42,806 nt of DNA from a bacterium (GCA_021822485.1 JAKAQP010000012.1:1-42806); one strand, 5' to 3'. Counted from the first letter of the stretch, positions 26,247-34,479 are shown. Translations and numbers: made by a program. Notes: generated from the letters alone by a model not told the origin.

Positions 26247-27524
26247 ATGGACGAAACGGTTTTACAGTTTAATGCCGCACAGGATGCTCAACAGGTTAAG
26301 CCCGGGGGGCAGCCTTCTCTTTTAGAAACTATTTTTATGACGGCGGTCGGCAAAAAAGCGTCGGACATCCACATTAAAGTAAATTCTTATCCTATTTTTA
26401 GAATAGACGGGGATATTTACAAACAGGAAAATTTTGGCGTTATGTCCAAAGAAGTTATAGAAAAAATAGCCGTAAGCATGATGGATAAACATCAGCTTAA
26501 GGTTTTTCAGGAAAACAGGGACGTCGATCTTGCATACAGCCTGCATAACATCGGAAGATTCAGGGTAAATATTTATTCCCAGCGGAATTCTTTAAGCATA
26601 GCAATGCGTTATATTCCTTTTGAAATTCCGGCTTTTGAATCGCTTAACCTGCCTAAAATTATCAAATCTATATCGCTTAAAGAAAGAGGATTAATACTGG
26701 TTACGGGCATAACCGGCAGCGGAAAGTCCACGACCCTCGCTTCCATGATAGATTTTATAAACAGGAATAAACCGGTAAATATAATAACCATCGAGGACCC
26801 TATCGAATATCTTCATAAAGATATAAAAGCCATAATAAATCAGCGGGAACTCGGCATGGACGTTTATTCTTTTTCGCATGGATTGAGGGAAGCCTTAAGG
26901 CAGGACCCTGACGTTATTTTAGTCGGCGAAATGAGGGACTTAGAAACGATAGAGACTGCTATAACGGCCGCCGAAACGGGACATCTCGTAATGAGCACCC
27001 TTCATACCCTCGATGCACAGGAAACCATAAACAGAATTATAGCGGTTTTTCCGCCCTATCAGCAAAAACAGATAAGAATACAGCTTGCTTCCGTTATTTC
27101 CGCAGTAATATCCCAGAGGCTTATAGTAAGAGCGGATAAAAAAGGCCGTCTTCCGTCGGTAGAGATAATGATAGGAACGGAAACGATAAAAGAATGTATA
27201 GCAAACGAAGATAAAACTGCGAGTATAAGGGACTTCATAAAAAGCGGAAATATACAGTACGAGATGCAGACTTTCGACCAGTCTCTTTACAATTTTTATA
27301 AACAGGGCTTGATAACATACGAAGATGCTCTTGCGGAGTCCACCTCGCCGAACGACCTTGCCCTGTTAATATCCGGAGTAAACGCTTCCGACGACGATAT
27401 AAGCGCAGGGATTAAGGCAGACTCCGCTGAGAGCGGCAAAACTTCCGGCGCCGCCGGAACAAGACCGTCCGGAACGGGAACTGCGGGGGCTTCAGGCGGT
27501 TCGGGTTCTTACTGGAACACGTAA
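26247..27524 (+). CDS. pilT: Type IV pilus retraction ATPase PilT
   Basis: Hexameric ATPase that depolymerises type IV pili for twitching motility and DNA uptake. It has 425 residues. The N-terminal PAS-like part has KKASDIHIK (36-44); Walker A is GITGSGKST (154-162); the Asp/His boxes are TIEDPIEYLH and EMRDLETIETAITAAETGH, followed by MSTLHT. After the usual end (~375) comes a low-complexity Gly/Ser/Thr/Ala tail. No other pilus genes are nearby. The start ATG is four bases after the recA stop. Confidence 0.95.
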   Translation: MDETVLQFNAAQDAQQVKPGGQPSLLETIFMTAVGKKASDIHIKVNSYPIFRIDGDIYKQENFGVMSKEVIEKIAVSMMDKHQLKVFQENRDVDLAYSLHNIGRFRVNIYSQRNSLSIAMRYIPFEIPAFESLNLPKIIKSISLKERGLILVTGITGSGKSTTLASMIDFINRNKPVNIITIEDPIEYLHKDIKAIINQRELGMDVYSFSHGLREALRQDPDVILVGEMRDLETIETAITAAETGHLVMSTLHTLDAQETINRIIAVFPPYQQKQIRIQLASVISAVISQRLIVRADKKGRLPSVEIMIGTETIKECIANEDKTASIRDFIKSGNIQYEMQTFDQSLYNFYKQGLITYEDALAESTSPNDLALLISGVNASDDDISAGIKADSAESGKTSGAAGTRPSGTGTAGASGGSGSYWNT

Positions 27525-27592
27525 CCGCAGGTATGTTTATGCGCATGATATTGAAGTATAGCGCTATATAATATATTATTGGAGCATTCTCT

Positions 27593-28081
27593 TTGAAAAT
27601 ATCGCAGGAAAATATTTCTAAAAGAAAGTCTAAAACGCCCTCATCGGCGCAGGATTACTCTTTGAAGCTCGTGTCCGCGAGGTCTTATTCCGAAAAACGG
27701 CTTGCCGAAAAATTAATCAAAAAAGGCTTTTCTACGGAAGATACCGGCAAAGCATTAAAGAAACTAAAAGAATACGGATACTTAAATGACGAGGAATTTG
27801 CGGAAAGACTTATAGAAAGCGGAAAAAAAAGGCTTATCGGCAGAATAAAATTAAGTTATGAACTTTATAAAAAAGGAATAAACAAAAATATTATAGACAA
27901 GCTTATCGAAACTTTTTACACGGAAGACGAAGAACGTTCCGTGATGCTTAAAGCGGTGGACAAAAAGAAAGTTTCCCTGATAAAATACAGGGAAAACGAA
28001 CTGATATATAAAAAGAAACTTTACGATTTTTTGCAGAGCAGAGGATTTTCCTCTAAAATAATAGAAGATTTTATTAACTAA
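27593..28081 (+). CDS. recX: RecA regulator RecX
   Basis: RecX binds RecA filaments and tempers their activity. It has 162 residues, made of three-helix repeats: SLKLVSARSYSEKRLAEKL, LKKLKEYGYLNDEEFAERLI and later FLQSRGFSSKIIEDFI. Start is TTG 27593 with GGAG 8 nt upstream. It follows recA with pilT in between. A mosaic REP-like unit fills the gap to alaS. Confidence 0.9.
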   Translation: MKISQENISKRKSKTPSSAQDYSLKLVSARSYSEKRLAEKLIKKGFSTEDTGKALKKLKEYGYLNDEEFAERLIESGKKRLIGRIKLSYELYKKGINKNIIDKLIETFYTEDEERSVMLKAVDKKKVSLIKYRENELIYKKKLYDFLQSRGFSSKIIEDFIN

Positions 28082-28085
28082 CAGC

Positions 28086-28113
28086 GGTGCCAGAATTCAA
28101 TTCCGTCCCTGCC
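28086..28113. repeat. REP-like unit, B/A mosaic (recX-alaS gap)
   Basis: The left arm is type B (GGTGCCAGAATT) and the right arm type A (AATTCCGTCCCTGCC). It starts five bases after the recX stop and ends 10 nt before the alaS ATG, so it occupies the whole intergenic gap. Tail ACAAAATATT. Confidence 0.85.
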
Positions 28114-28123
28114 ACAAAATATT

Positions 28124-30826
28124 ATGAAATCAAACGAACTTAGGGAAATATTCATTAAATTTTTTACGGAAAAAGGACATGCGCCTATTCCGGGTTCGTC
28201 TTTAATTCCTGCAGGCGACGACTCCATAATGTTTACTAATGCCGGAATGGTTCAGTTTAAAGACTATTTTACGGGCGTTGCTCAAGCGCCGGTACCGCGA
28301 GCCGTAACCGTTCAAAAGTGCATGCGCGCAGGCGGCAAACATAACGACCTTGAAAACGTCGGCAAAACTTCCCGCCATCACACTTTTTTTGAAATGCTCG
28401 GAAATTTTTCTTTCGGAGACTATTTTAAAAAAGATGCAGTTTTGTTTGCGTACGAATTTATAAAAGAGGTATTGGAACTCAACCTCGACAAAATATACGT
28501 TACCGTAAACGATAAAGACGAAGACGGTTATAATATCTGGAAAAATACCGTAGGTTTCGACGAAAATAAAATATACAGGCTCGGCGACGAAACAAATTTC
28601 TGGCAGATGGGAGAGACAGGTCCGTGCGGCTATTCAAGCGAAATATTTTACGATACCGGCTATTCGGAAGCGGGACATGCGGACTGCGATATTAATTGCG
28701 ATTGCGGCAGGTATTTAGAGATATGGAATCTCGTTTTTATGGAATTTAACAGAGACAAAAAAGGAGGCCTTTCAAAATTGCCGCGTCCCTCTATTGATAC
28801 GGGAATGGGGCTTGAGCGCATACTGCGTATTTTACAGAACGTAAAATCAAACTACGATACCGACGTTTTTACTCCTTATATAAAAGAGATAGACGCTGTT
28901 ACCGGAAAACGATACAACGGCGGAGACGAAGCGTACGATACGGCCGCAAGGGTTATCAGCGACCATGTACGGACTTCGGTGTTTTTATCCGCCGAATCGG
29001 TATTTCCCTCCAACGAAGGCAGAGGCTACGTATTCAGGAGAATTTTAAGAAGATTGATCAGATATTCTTTAAAGCTCGGCATAAGTCTCGATAACCTGAA
29101 ATATCTCGGCAATATTGTGGTAATAATTATGGGCGGATTTTATCCCGAAGCCGCCGACGGTCTTGCGGTTTTTGAGAAAATAATCTCAGAAGAGTACGAA
29201 AGGTTTAACGATACCGTAGGGCAGGGAATTAAACTTTTGGAAGAAAAAGTTATAGAACTTAAAGAGAAAAAGCAGAAAGTAGTTCCCGGCGATTTCTTAT
29301 TTAAATTATATGACGAAAAAGGTTTTCCGGTAGATATAGCAATAGATATGGCTGAAGAAAACGGTTTTTCGGTAGATTTAAAAACTTACGACGAATTAAT
29401 GGAACTTCAGAAAAAAGGTTCAAAAAAGAAAAAAGAAAAAAACGGAGCTCCAGAAACCGCCCCCGGCGTACCTAAATCGTTTTTTAGAGGATACGGCAAT
29501 ATAGAAAACGCCGTTTCCGCCGATATTACCGGCATATTCGACGAAGACGGCAAACCTGCCGAAAACATAGAAGACGGCGGTTTTTATTATATAGCCTCGG
29601 ATATTACCCCTTTTTATCCTGAAGGAGGCGGTCAATCAGGCGACAGAGGAACTATAACGTTTAATTACGAAAAATATTCCTTATCCGCCTCGGTTTCCGA
29701 TACCTTTAAAACCAAAAACGGGGTCATCCTTCATTATGCAAGAATATTTACCGAAAGCATGAAGGATGCGGAACAGAATCTGGGCGCCGCCGCCGCCGAA
29801 GAATTGCTTGCCCCGCCGATTTTTCCAGTAATGGCGAGTTTTTCGGTCGATGCGGAATTAAGAAAAAAAACTGCGGCAAATCACAGCGCTGTTCATCTTC
29901 TTCAGTCCGCACTAAGAGAGATACTCGGCAGCCGCGTAACTCAGCAGGGTTCGTTCGTAGATTCGGAAAGGCTCAGATTTGATTTTTCGTACGGCAAGCC
30001 TTTGGCAGACGAAGAAATAAGGAAAGCGGAAGTTCTAGTCAATGGATATATTTTTGCCGACCTTGAAATAAAAACGCACGAGCTTGACGTTCAAACCGCT
30101 TTAAATTCCGGCGCCCTTCACTTTTTCGACGAAAAATACGAAGATACCGTAAGGGTTGTGTCCATGGGAACGGCATCGAAAGAATTCTGCGGAGGCACTC
30201 ATGTTTCGAGAACCGGAGAAATTGGATTTTTTAAGATTACCGGAGAATCTTCGGTTGCTTCCGGCATAAGGCGCATAGAAGCCGTTACGGGTTTTAATTA
30301 TCTCGACTACTTGTATGTGGAAGAGGACAATATAGTTAATATCGCCAAGCTTCTGAATACTTCCAAATCCGAAGTTTACAACAGAATAATAAAACTGTAT
30401 TACGATTACGAACTGCTTGAAAAAACCAACGAGGAACTCAGGTCGAAACTCAATTCTTTTGAATCCGAGCGTCTTATAAAATCTTTTAAAACAGGCATGG
30501 CGGCCTCAGGCGGATTTAAATATTTAATTTCAAAATTCGGCAACGTTTCAGGCGAAGAATTAAAAGAGCTTGTAAACGCCTTAAGTTCAAGGCGCGATTT
30601 TCCCGAAGGCGATTCCGTTGTAGTTTTGATATCTAATATTAAAGACGAAAAGTTGATTTACATCGTATCTGCAAAAGGTTCCATAGACGCATCCGCCGTT
30701 ATAAAACGCATTAATTCGGAAACCGGAGGAAAAGGCGGTGGCAAAAAGGATTTTTCTCAGGGCGGAACGCAGGATGTTTCAAAATTAGACGAAATAGAAA
30801 AAATCGTTGAGTCGGTATTGTTATGA
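28124..30826 (+). CDS. alaS: Alanyl-tRNA synthetase
   Basis: Charges tRNA-Ala with alanine and edits mischarged Ser/Gly. It has 900 residues. The class II aminoacylation core begins with FFTEKGHAPIPGSSLIP and FTNAGMVQFKDYF, then EMLGNFSFGDYF and ETGPCGYSSEIF. The editing domain has the zinc-site HSAVH and CGGTH. The C-terminal domain with the SEVYNRIIKLYYDYE coiled stretch and a Gly-rich GGKGGGKKDFSQGG loop is complete. A lysine-rich insert (KKGSKKKKEKN) around 430-440 lies before the editing domain. No Shine-Dalgarno sequence is evident; the ATG follows a REP-like unit by 10 nt. Confidence 0.97.
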   Translation: MKSNELREIFIKFFTEKGHAPIPGSSLIPAGDDSIMFTNAGMVQFKDYFTGVAQAPVPRAVTVQKCMRAGGKHNDLENVGKTSRHHTFFEMLGNFSFGDYFKKDAVLFAYEFIKEVLELNLDKIYVTVNDKDEDGYNIWKNTVGFDENKIYRLGDETNFWQMGETGPCGYSSEIFYDTGYSEAGHADCDINCDCGRYLEIWNLVFMEFNRDKKGGLSKLPRPSIDTGMGLERILRILQNVKSNYDTDVFTPYIKEIDAVTGKRYNGGDEAYDTAARVISDHVRTSVFLSAESVFPSNEGRGYVFRRILRRLIRYSLKLGISLDNLKYLGNIVVIIMGGFYPEAADGLAVFEKIISEEYERFNDTVGQGIKLLEEKVIELKEKKQKVVPGDFLFKLYDEKGFPVDIAIDMAEENGFSVDLKTYDELMELQKKGSKKKKEKNGAPETAPGVPKSFFRGYGNIENAVSADITGIFDEDGKPAENIEDGGFYYIASDITPFYPEGGGQSGDRGTITFNYEKYSLSASVSDTFKTKNGVILHYARIFTESMKDAEQNLGAAAAEELLAPPIFPVMASFSVDAELRKKTAANHSAVHLLQSALREILGSRVTQQGSFVDSERLRFDFSYGKPLADEEIRKAEVLVNGYIFADLEIKTHELDVQTALNSGALHFFDEKYEDTVRVVSMGTASKEFCGGTHVSRTGEIGFFKITGESSVASGIRRIEAVTGFNYLDYLYVEEDNIVNIAKLLNTSKSEVYNRIIKLYYDYELLEKTNEELRSKLNSFESERLIKSFKTGMAASGGFKYLISKFGNVSGEELKELVNALSSRRDFPEGDSVVVLISNIKDEKLIYIVSAKGSIDASAVIKRINSETGGKGGGKKDFSQGGTQDVSKLDEIEKIVESVLL

Positions 30827-31599
30827 GCAAGAAAACTGCGGCGGCATCGATGGCCGTCTTATTAATATTTATGTCTTTCTTTTTCAGCGGATGTGCCGTA
30901 AACGTAAAGACGGCGGTTAAACCTTATAGTAAAAAACCCGCCGCATATAAAAGCAGAAAAGAAGTTCTGGCGGGACTTATTAAAAATTACGGAACTTTCC
31001 GCGGGTTATCGGGAAGACTGCGTTTAACGGTATCTAACGGCGGTTTTGCCATAGAGCAGGCCGGTATCTATAAATATATAGCCGGAAAGTACATAAACTT
31101 TATGATTTTAGATATGTACGGCGATGTTCTTTTTTACGCAAAAATAATTAAAACGAAAAACGGGACGGAAGCCGTTTTTTTAAATCCCAAAGACGGCAAA
31201 ATTAAATCGATAAATTTAGATAAAAAATATAAGGTTAAAATTAACGATAAAACCCAAAATTACGAAAGACTGTTAAAAGTTTTTAAAATTTTGCTTTTTA
31301 TGGATAAAATTAATAAAATAAAAAAATCGCAAGTTTTCTACAATACAGAAAAAGGTTTCTTTTTTGCATACGGCGGAAAACAAGGCTATTATATTTGCGT
31401 TTCAAAAAAATACCTTATCCGTTCCGTAACTTCGGTTAAAAACGGAAAAAAAATAGAATCGGTACGTTTTAAAGATTACGTTTTAAAAGGCTCCGGCGCA
31501 AATACAAGCATGGTTCCTTTAAAAATATATGTTGACGATTATTTATATAATGTTAAAATGAATATACGTCTTTCTAAAGGAAGTGTGTTGCTTAACTAA
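30823..31599 (+). CDS. Outer-membrane lipoprotein, LolB/DUF4292-like
   Basis: A 258-residue lipoprotein. A signal peptide ends in the lipobox FSGC with Cys24 as lipidation site. The body reads as an antiparallel beta-sheet protein (FRGLSGRLRLTVSNGGFAIE, FMILDMYGDVLFYAKIIK), like the LolB/LppX fold that binds acyl chains. The family assignment is by pattern, not by close similarity. It overlaps alaS as ATGA, and bamD follows after a REP-like unit, so an outer-membrane assembly role is plausible. Confidence 0.7.
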   Translation: MSKKTAAASMAVLLIFMSFFFSGCAVNVKTAVKPYSKKPAAYKSRKEVLAGLIKNYGTFRGLSGRLRLTVSNGGFAIEQAGIYKYIAGKYINFMILDMYGDVLFYAKIIKTKNGTEAVFLNPKDGKIKSINLDKKYKVKINDKTQNYERLLKVFKILLFMDKINKIKKSQVFYNTEKGFFFAYGGKQGYYICVSKKYLIRSVTSVKNGKKIESVRFKDYVLKGSGANTSMVPLKIYVDDYLYNVKMNIRLSKGSVLLN

Positions 31600-31601
31600 C
31601 T

Positions 31602-31630
31602 ATGGGGACAGAATTCAATTCTGTCCCCAT
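31602..31630. repeat. REP-like palindrome, type A, perfect copy (before bamD)
   Basis: Identical over 29 nt to the copy at 10867-10895. It begins two bases after the lipoprotein stop. Its first bases supply an in-frame ATG that would extend the bamD frame by 14 residues (MGTEFNSVPITNCK), an artefact of the repeat. It ends 13 nt before the true ATG. Confidence 0.94.
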
Positions 31631-31643
31631 CACAAATTGTAAA

Positions 31644-32378
31644 ATGAAAAAACTAACTTTATTAATCTCTATTATTGCCGCAATATCAGTATTTTCGGTT
31701 ATGCTTTCCGGATGCGGTAAAAACGTAAAGAAAAATATTTTGCCGCCCGACGTTTATTACGGCAAAGCCATGCACGATTCTCACGTTAAAAATTATAACG
31801 GCGCCGCAAAAAATTTTAAAGCCCTTGTAGAAAATTATCCGGCTTACGGTAAAACGGAAATTGCGGAAATAAGGCTCGGCGACGTTTACTATCTTGAAGG
31901 AAAATATATCGAATCCGCAGGCGCTTATTTAGATTTTATACATCTGCATCCGCGTTCCAAATACGTTACTTTTGCAATGTATTACGAAGCCATGTCGTAT
32001 TACAAAAGAAATTTGGCGGTAGGCAGAAATCAAACCCCCCTTAAAAAAGCAAAGAATGTTTTTGAAAAACTTATATCGGAATACCCTTATTCAAAATATT
32101 CAAAAAAATCTTTTAAATATATTAAGCTTATTAATATAAAACTTTCCGAAAACACCTTTTTTACGGGACTTTACTATTACAATGCAAGCATCTGGAAACC
32201 GGCGGTATATATGTTTAAAACGGTATTAAAGCAGTACGGGAGGGACGGCGTTCCTATTATACCTAAAACACTTTATTATCTTTCGGTCTGCTATAAAAAT
32301 CTCGGAAATAAAAAAATGGAAGCCCGCTATCTGAATATTCTCAAAACAAGATACCCGAAAAGTAGATATGCGGAATAA
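31644..32378 (+). CDS. bamD: Outer-membrane assembly lipoprotein BamD
   Basis: Part of the BAM complex that inserts beta-barrels into the outer membrane. From ATG 31644 the 244-residue protein has a typical lipoprotein signal peptide (MKKLTLLISI...) and lipobox LSGC with Cys24. Helical TPR-like repeats follow: YYGKAMHDSHVKNYNGAAKN, AEIRLGDVYYLEGKYIESAG, FAMYYEAMSYYK. The longer frame from ATG 31602 begins inside a palindromic repeat and would bury the signal peptide behind 14 residues, so it is rejected. No clear Shine-Dalgarno sequence precedes 31644. Confidence 0.88.
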   Translation: MKKLTLLISIIAAISVFSVMLSGCGKNVKKNILPPDVYYGKAMHDSHVKNYNGAAKNFKALVENYPAYGKTEIAEIRLGDVYYLEGKYIESAGAYLDFIHLHPRSKYVTFAMYYEAMSYYKRNLAVGRNQTPLKKAKNVFEKLISEYPYSKYSKKSFKYIKLINIKLSENTFFTGLYYYNASIWKPAVYMFKTVLKQYGRDGVPIIPKTLYYLSVCYKNLGNKKMEARYLNILKTRYPKSRYAE

Positions 32379-32385
32379 AAGAATG

Positions 32386-32414
32386 TTGACACGGCTCTTA
32401 AATTATGCAATAAT
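32386..32414 (+). promoter_or_regulatory. Promoter of the infC-rpmI-rplT operon
   Basis: Perfect TTGACA (32386-32391), 17-nt spacer and AATAAT (32409-32414, 5/6). A 9-bp inverted repeat (TTAAATTAT at 32398-32406, ATAATTTAA at 32410-32418) covers the -10 box and could be an operator. It lies in the gap after bamD and gives a leader of about 40 nt. Confidence 0.75.
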
Positions 32415-32461
32415 TTAAAGCTAACGCAAAAAATTAAAAAAATAAAAAAGGAGAAATTAAT

Positions 32462-33049
32462 ATACAGAAAAATAACAGAACGTATATAAACGAAAGTATC
32501 AGGGCAAAAGAGGTAAGAGTTATCGACGAAAACGGCAGGCAGGCAGGCATAATGCCTTTATATGAAGCCATCAAACTTGCAAAAGAAAAACTTCTCGATC
32601 TGGTGGAAGTCTCCGAAGAATCCGTTCCTCCCGTATGCAGGATAATGGATTTCGGCAAATTCAAATACGAGCAGAACAAAAAAGCTCAGGAAGCCAAGAA
32701 GAAACAGGTCGTTATACATTTAAAAGAAGTTAAATTCAGGCCTAATACCGACGAACACGATTACAACTTTAAATTAAAAAATGCCCTTTCTTTTCTGAAA
32801 GACGGAAACAAAGTTAAACTTACGGTGACGTTTAAAGGCAGAGAACTTGCCCATACGGAATTGGGAATCAAGGTAATACTGAAAGCTATCGAAGATTTAA
32901 AAGAGTTCGGGGTTCCGGAGTTTCCTATTAAGCCCGATGTCAAAAGGACGTTCAGCACGGTTATAGCGCCGGTTAAAACGGCTAAAAAGACTGCGGAAAA
33001 AGACGCAGTTAAAACGGAAAAGACTAAAGAGCCGGAAAAAACGTCATAA
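32462..33049 (+). CDS. infC: Translation initiation factor IF-3 (non-canonical AUA start)
   Basis: IF-3 keeps the 30S subunit free and discriminates start codons. The conserved N-terminus ([18 protein letters not shown]) lies upstream of the first ATG (32552), so the true start is earlier. No ATG, GTG or TTG fits: the candidate is ATA 32462, eight bases after AAGGAG (32448-32453); ATT 32456 is only two bases from it. Rare start codons at infC are the classical means of IF-3 self-regulation. The 195-residue protein has the linker region [17 protein letters not shown] and the C-terminal RNA-binding domain ([21 protein letters not shown]), then a Lys/Thr-rich tail. Confidence 0.93.
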   Translation: MQKNNRTYINESIRAKEVRVIDENGRQAGIMPLYEAIKLAKEKLLDLVEVSEESVPPVCRIMDFGKFKYEQNKKAQEAKKKQVVIHLKEVKFRPNTDEHDYNFKLKNALSFLKDGNKVKLTVTFKGRELAHTELGIKVILKAIEDLKEFGVPEFPIKPDVKRTFSTVIAPVKTAKKTAEKDAVKTEKTKEPEKTS

Positions 33050-33129
33050 TAATATATATATCAATTAAATAAATAATAAAAAACGTTAATAAAAATTTAA
33101 AATAAATTTAAAAGGGTGGGTTTATTAAA

Positions 33130-33333
33130 ATGGCAAAGATAAAAATAAAAACTAAAAAAGGCGCAAAAAAAAGATTTAAAGTAACGGCGACCGGACTCGT
33201 AGTTCATCATAAAGCAAACAAGAGCCACATACTGACGTCGAAAAAACGCGGCAGGAAAAACAGGCTTAAAAAATCGTCGGTAGTTAATTCAATGGACTCC
33301 CTTAACGTAAAAAGATTAATACCGTATCTTTAA
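33130..33333 (+). CDS. rpmI: 50S ribosomal protein L35
   Basis: A 67-residue, very basic ribosomal protein: KIKTKKGAKKRFKVTATG at the N-terminus and LTSKKRGRKNRLKK in the middle match bL35. AAGGGTGGG before ATG 33130 is a strong ribosome-binding site. The 80-nt AT-rich gap after infC contains no gene. Belongs to the infC-rpmI-rplT operon. Confidence 0.97.
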   Translation: MAKIKIKTKKGAKKRFKVTATGLVVHHKANKSHILTSKKRGRKNRLKKSSVVNSMDSLNVKRLIPYL

Positions 33334-33379
33334 AATTCAGAATTTATAAATATAATAAGCTATTATAAGGAGCAGTATA

Positions 33380-33730
33380 ATGCCGAGAGTAAAAAGAGGT
33401 ATTTTAACTAAAAAAAGACACAAAAGAGTATTGAAAGCGGCCAAAGGTTATTACGGCGCAAGAAGCAGGCTTTTTAAGTCCGCAAACGAAGCCGTGAACA
33501 GAGGGCTTAATTATGCTTACAGAGACAGAAAAGTCAAAAAAAGAGAATTCAGAGGTATGTGGATAGTCAGGATAAACGCCGCATGCAGAGAAAACGGAAT
33601 TTCCTATTCAAAATTTATAAATGCGCTTAATAGAAAAGGCATAGATTTAAACAGAAAGGTTTTATCCGAAATAGCTCTTTCCGATCCGTCGGCTTTTGCG
33701 GGCATAGTAAAAGACGCTATCGCGGCCTAA
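33380..33730 (+). CDS. rplT: 50S ribosomal protein L20
   Basis: A 116-residue protein starting MPRVKRGILTKKRHKRVLK, with AKGYYGARSRLFKSANEAV and RDRKVKKREFRGMWIVRINA, all typical of bL20. It helps assemble 23S rRNA and in many bacteria represses its own operon. AAGGAG before ATG 33380. The usual downstream partners pheS and pheT are absent; ihfA follows directly. Confidence 0.98.
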   Translation: MPRVKRGILTKKRHKRVLKAAKGYYGARSRLFKSANEAVNRGLNYAYRDRKVKKREFRGMWIVRINAACRENGISYSKFINALNRKGIDLNRKVLSEIALSDPSAFAGIVKDAIAA

Positions 33731-33765
33731 ATAATTAAAACGATTAATTCCGGAGAATATTGTTT

Positions 33766-34086
33766 ATGGCTTTAACCAGGGCAAATTTAACTTCAAAAGT
33801 GCGTTCAAAGGTTGGTTTGCCGACCGTGGAATCCGCGCAGTACGTCGATTCGTTCTTTGAACTTATAAAATCCGAAATAGAAGAAGCCGGAACCATAAAG
33901 CTTAACGGTTTTGGGAATTTTACGATTAAAGAGAAAAAAGCGAGAAAAGGCAGAAATCCGCAGACCGGAGAAACTATTATTATAAGCGAAAGAAAGGTCG
34001 TAAAATTTAAGCCTTCTGTAGTTTTTAAATCGGAAGTAAACAAAAAATATAAAAATGCAAGTTCCGATAAACAGCGCTCAAGATGA
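33766..34086 (+). CDS. ihfA: Integration host factor alpha subunit / HU-family DNA-bending protein
   Basis: A 106-residue HU/IHF protein. From ATG 33766 it begins MALTRANLTSKV, matching IhfA; an upstream TTG at 33760 is less likely. The dimer core has FFELIKSEIEEAGTIKLNGF and the DNA-binding arm RKGRNPQTGE. A merR-type gene overlaps its end, the usual ihfA-merR order after rplT/pheT. IHF-alpha versus HU cannot be fully separated from sequence alone; context favours IhfA. Confidence 0.9.
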   Translation: MALTRANLTSKVRSKVGLPTVESAQYVDSFFELIKSEIEEAGTIKLNGFGNFTIKEKKARKGRNPQTGETIIISERKVVKFKPSVVFKSEVNKKYKNASSDKQRSR

Positions 34087-34477
34087 AAAATATTTTTACA
34101 AAATAGGCGAAGCCGCCAAAAAAATAGGCGTCGAACCGTTCGTTATCAGATACTGGGAAACCGAATTTTCTTTTTTAAAGCCTTATAAATCAAAAAGCAG
34201 CCACAGGCTCTATTCCAGTTCGGATATCGAGAAACTTCTTCTTATAAAAGACTATTTATACGATAAAAAATTTACCATAGAAGGCGCAAGAAAAGCTTTA
34301 AAACGCAAATTATACGGCGGCGAGGAGAATGCGGCAGAAATTACAGCTGAACGCGCCGATGAAAACGGAGGCGTTTTAAATTCCGGCGGCGGACAAGCGC
34401 ACGAAACGATAGAATTGGTCCGTCATGAACTTAATTCGCTAAAAACATTCATTAAATCAAGAATGACGGGATATTAA
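34055..34477 (+). CDS. MerR-family transcriptional regulator
   Basis: A 140-residue regulator with an N-terminal MerR helix-turn-helix (FYKIGEAAKKIGVEPFVIRY, then WETEFSFLKPYKSKSSHRLY) and a helical segment with IEKLLLIKDYLYDKKFTIEG. The C-terminal half is low complexity, with no cysteine pair or known effector domain. This is the standard small MerR protein that follows ihfA. It overlaps ihfA by 32 nt. Target genes are not known. Confidence 0.9.
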   Translation: MQVPINSAQDEKYFYKIGEAAKKIGVEPFVIRYWETEFSFLKPYKSKSSHRLYSSSDIEKLLLIKDYLYDKKFTIEGARKALKRKLYGGEENAAEITAERADENGGVLNSGGGQAHETIELVRHELNSLKTFIKSRMTGY

Positions 34478-34479
34478 AC

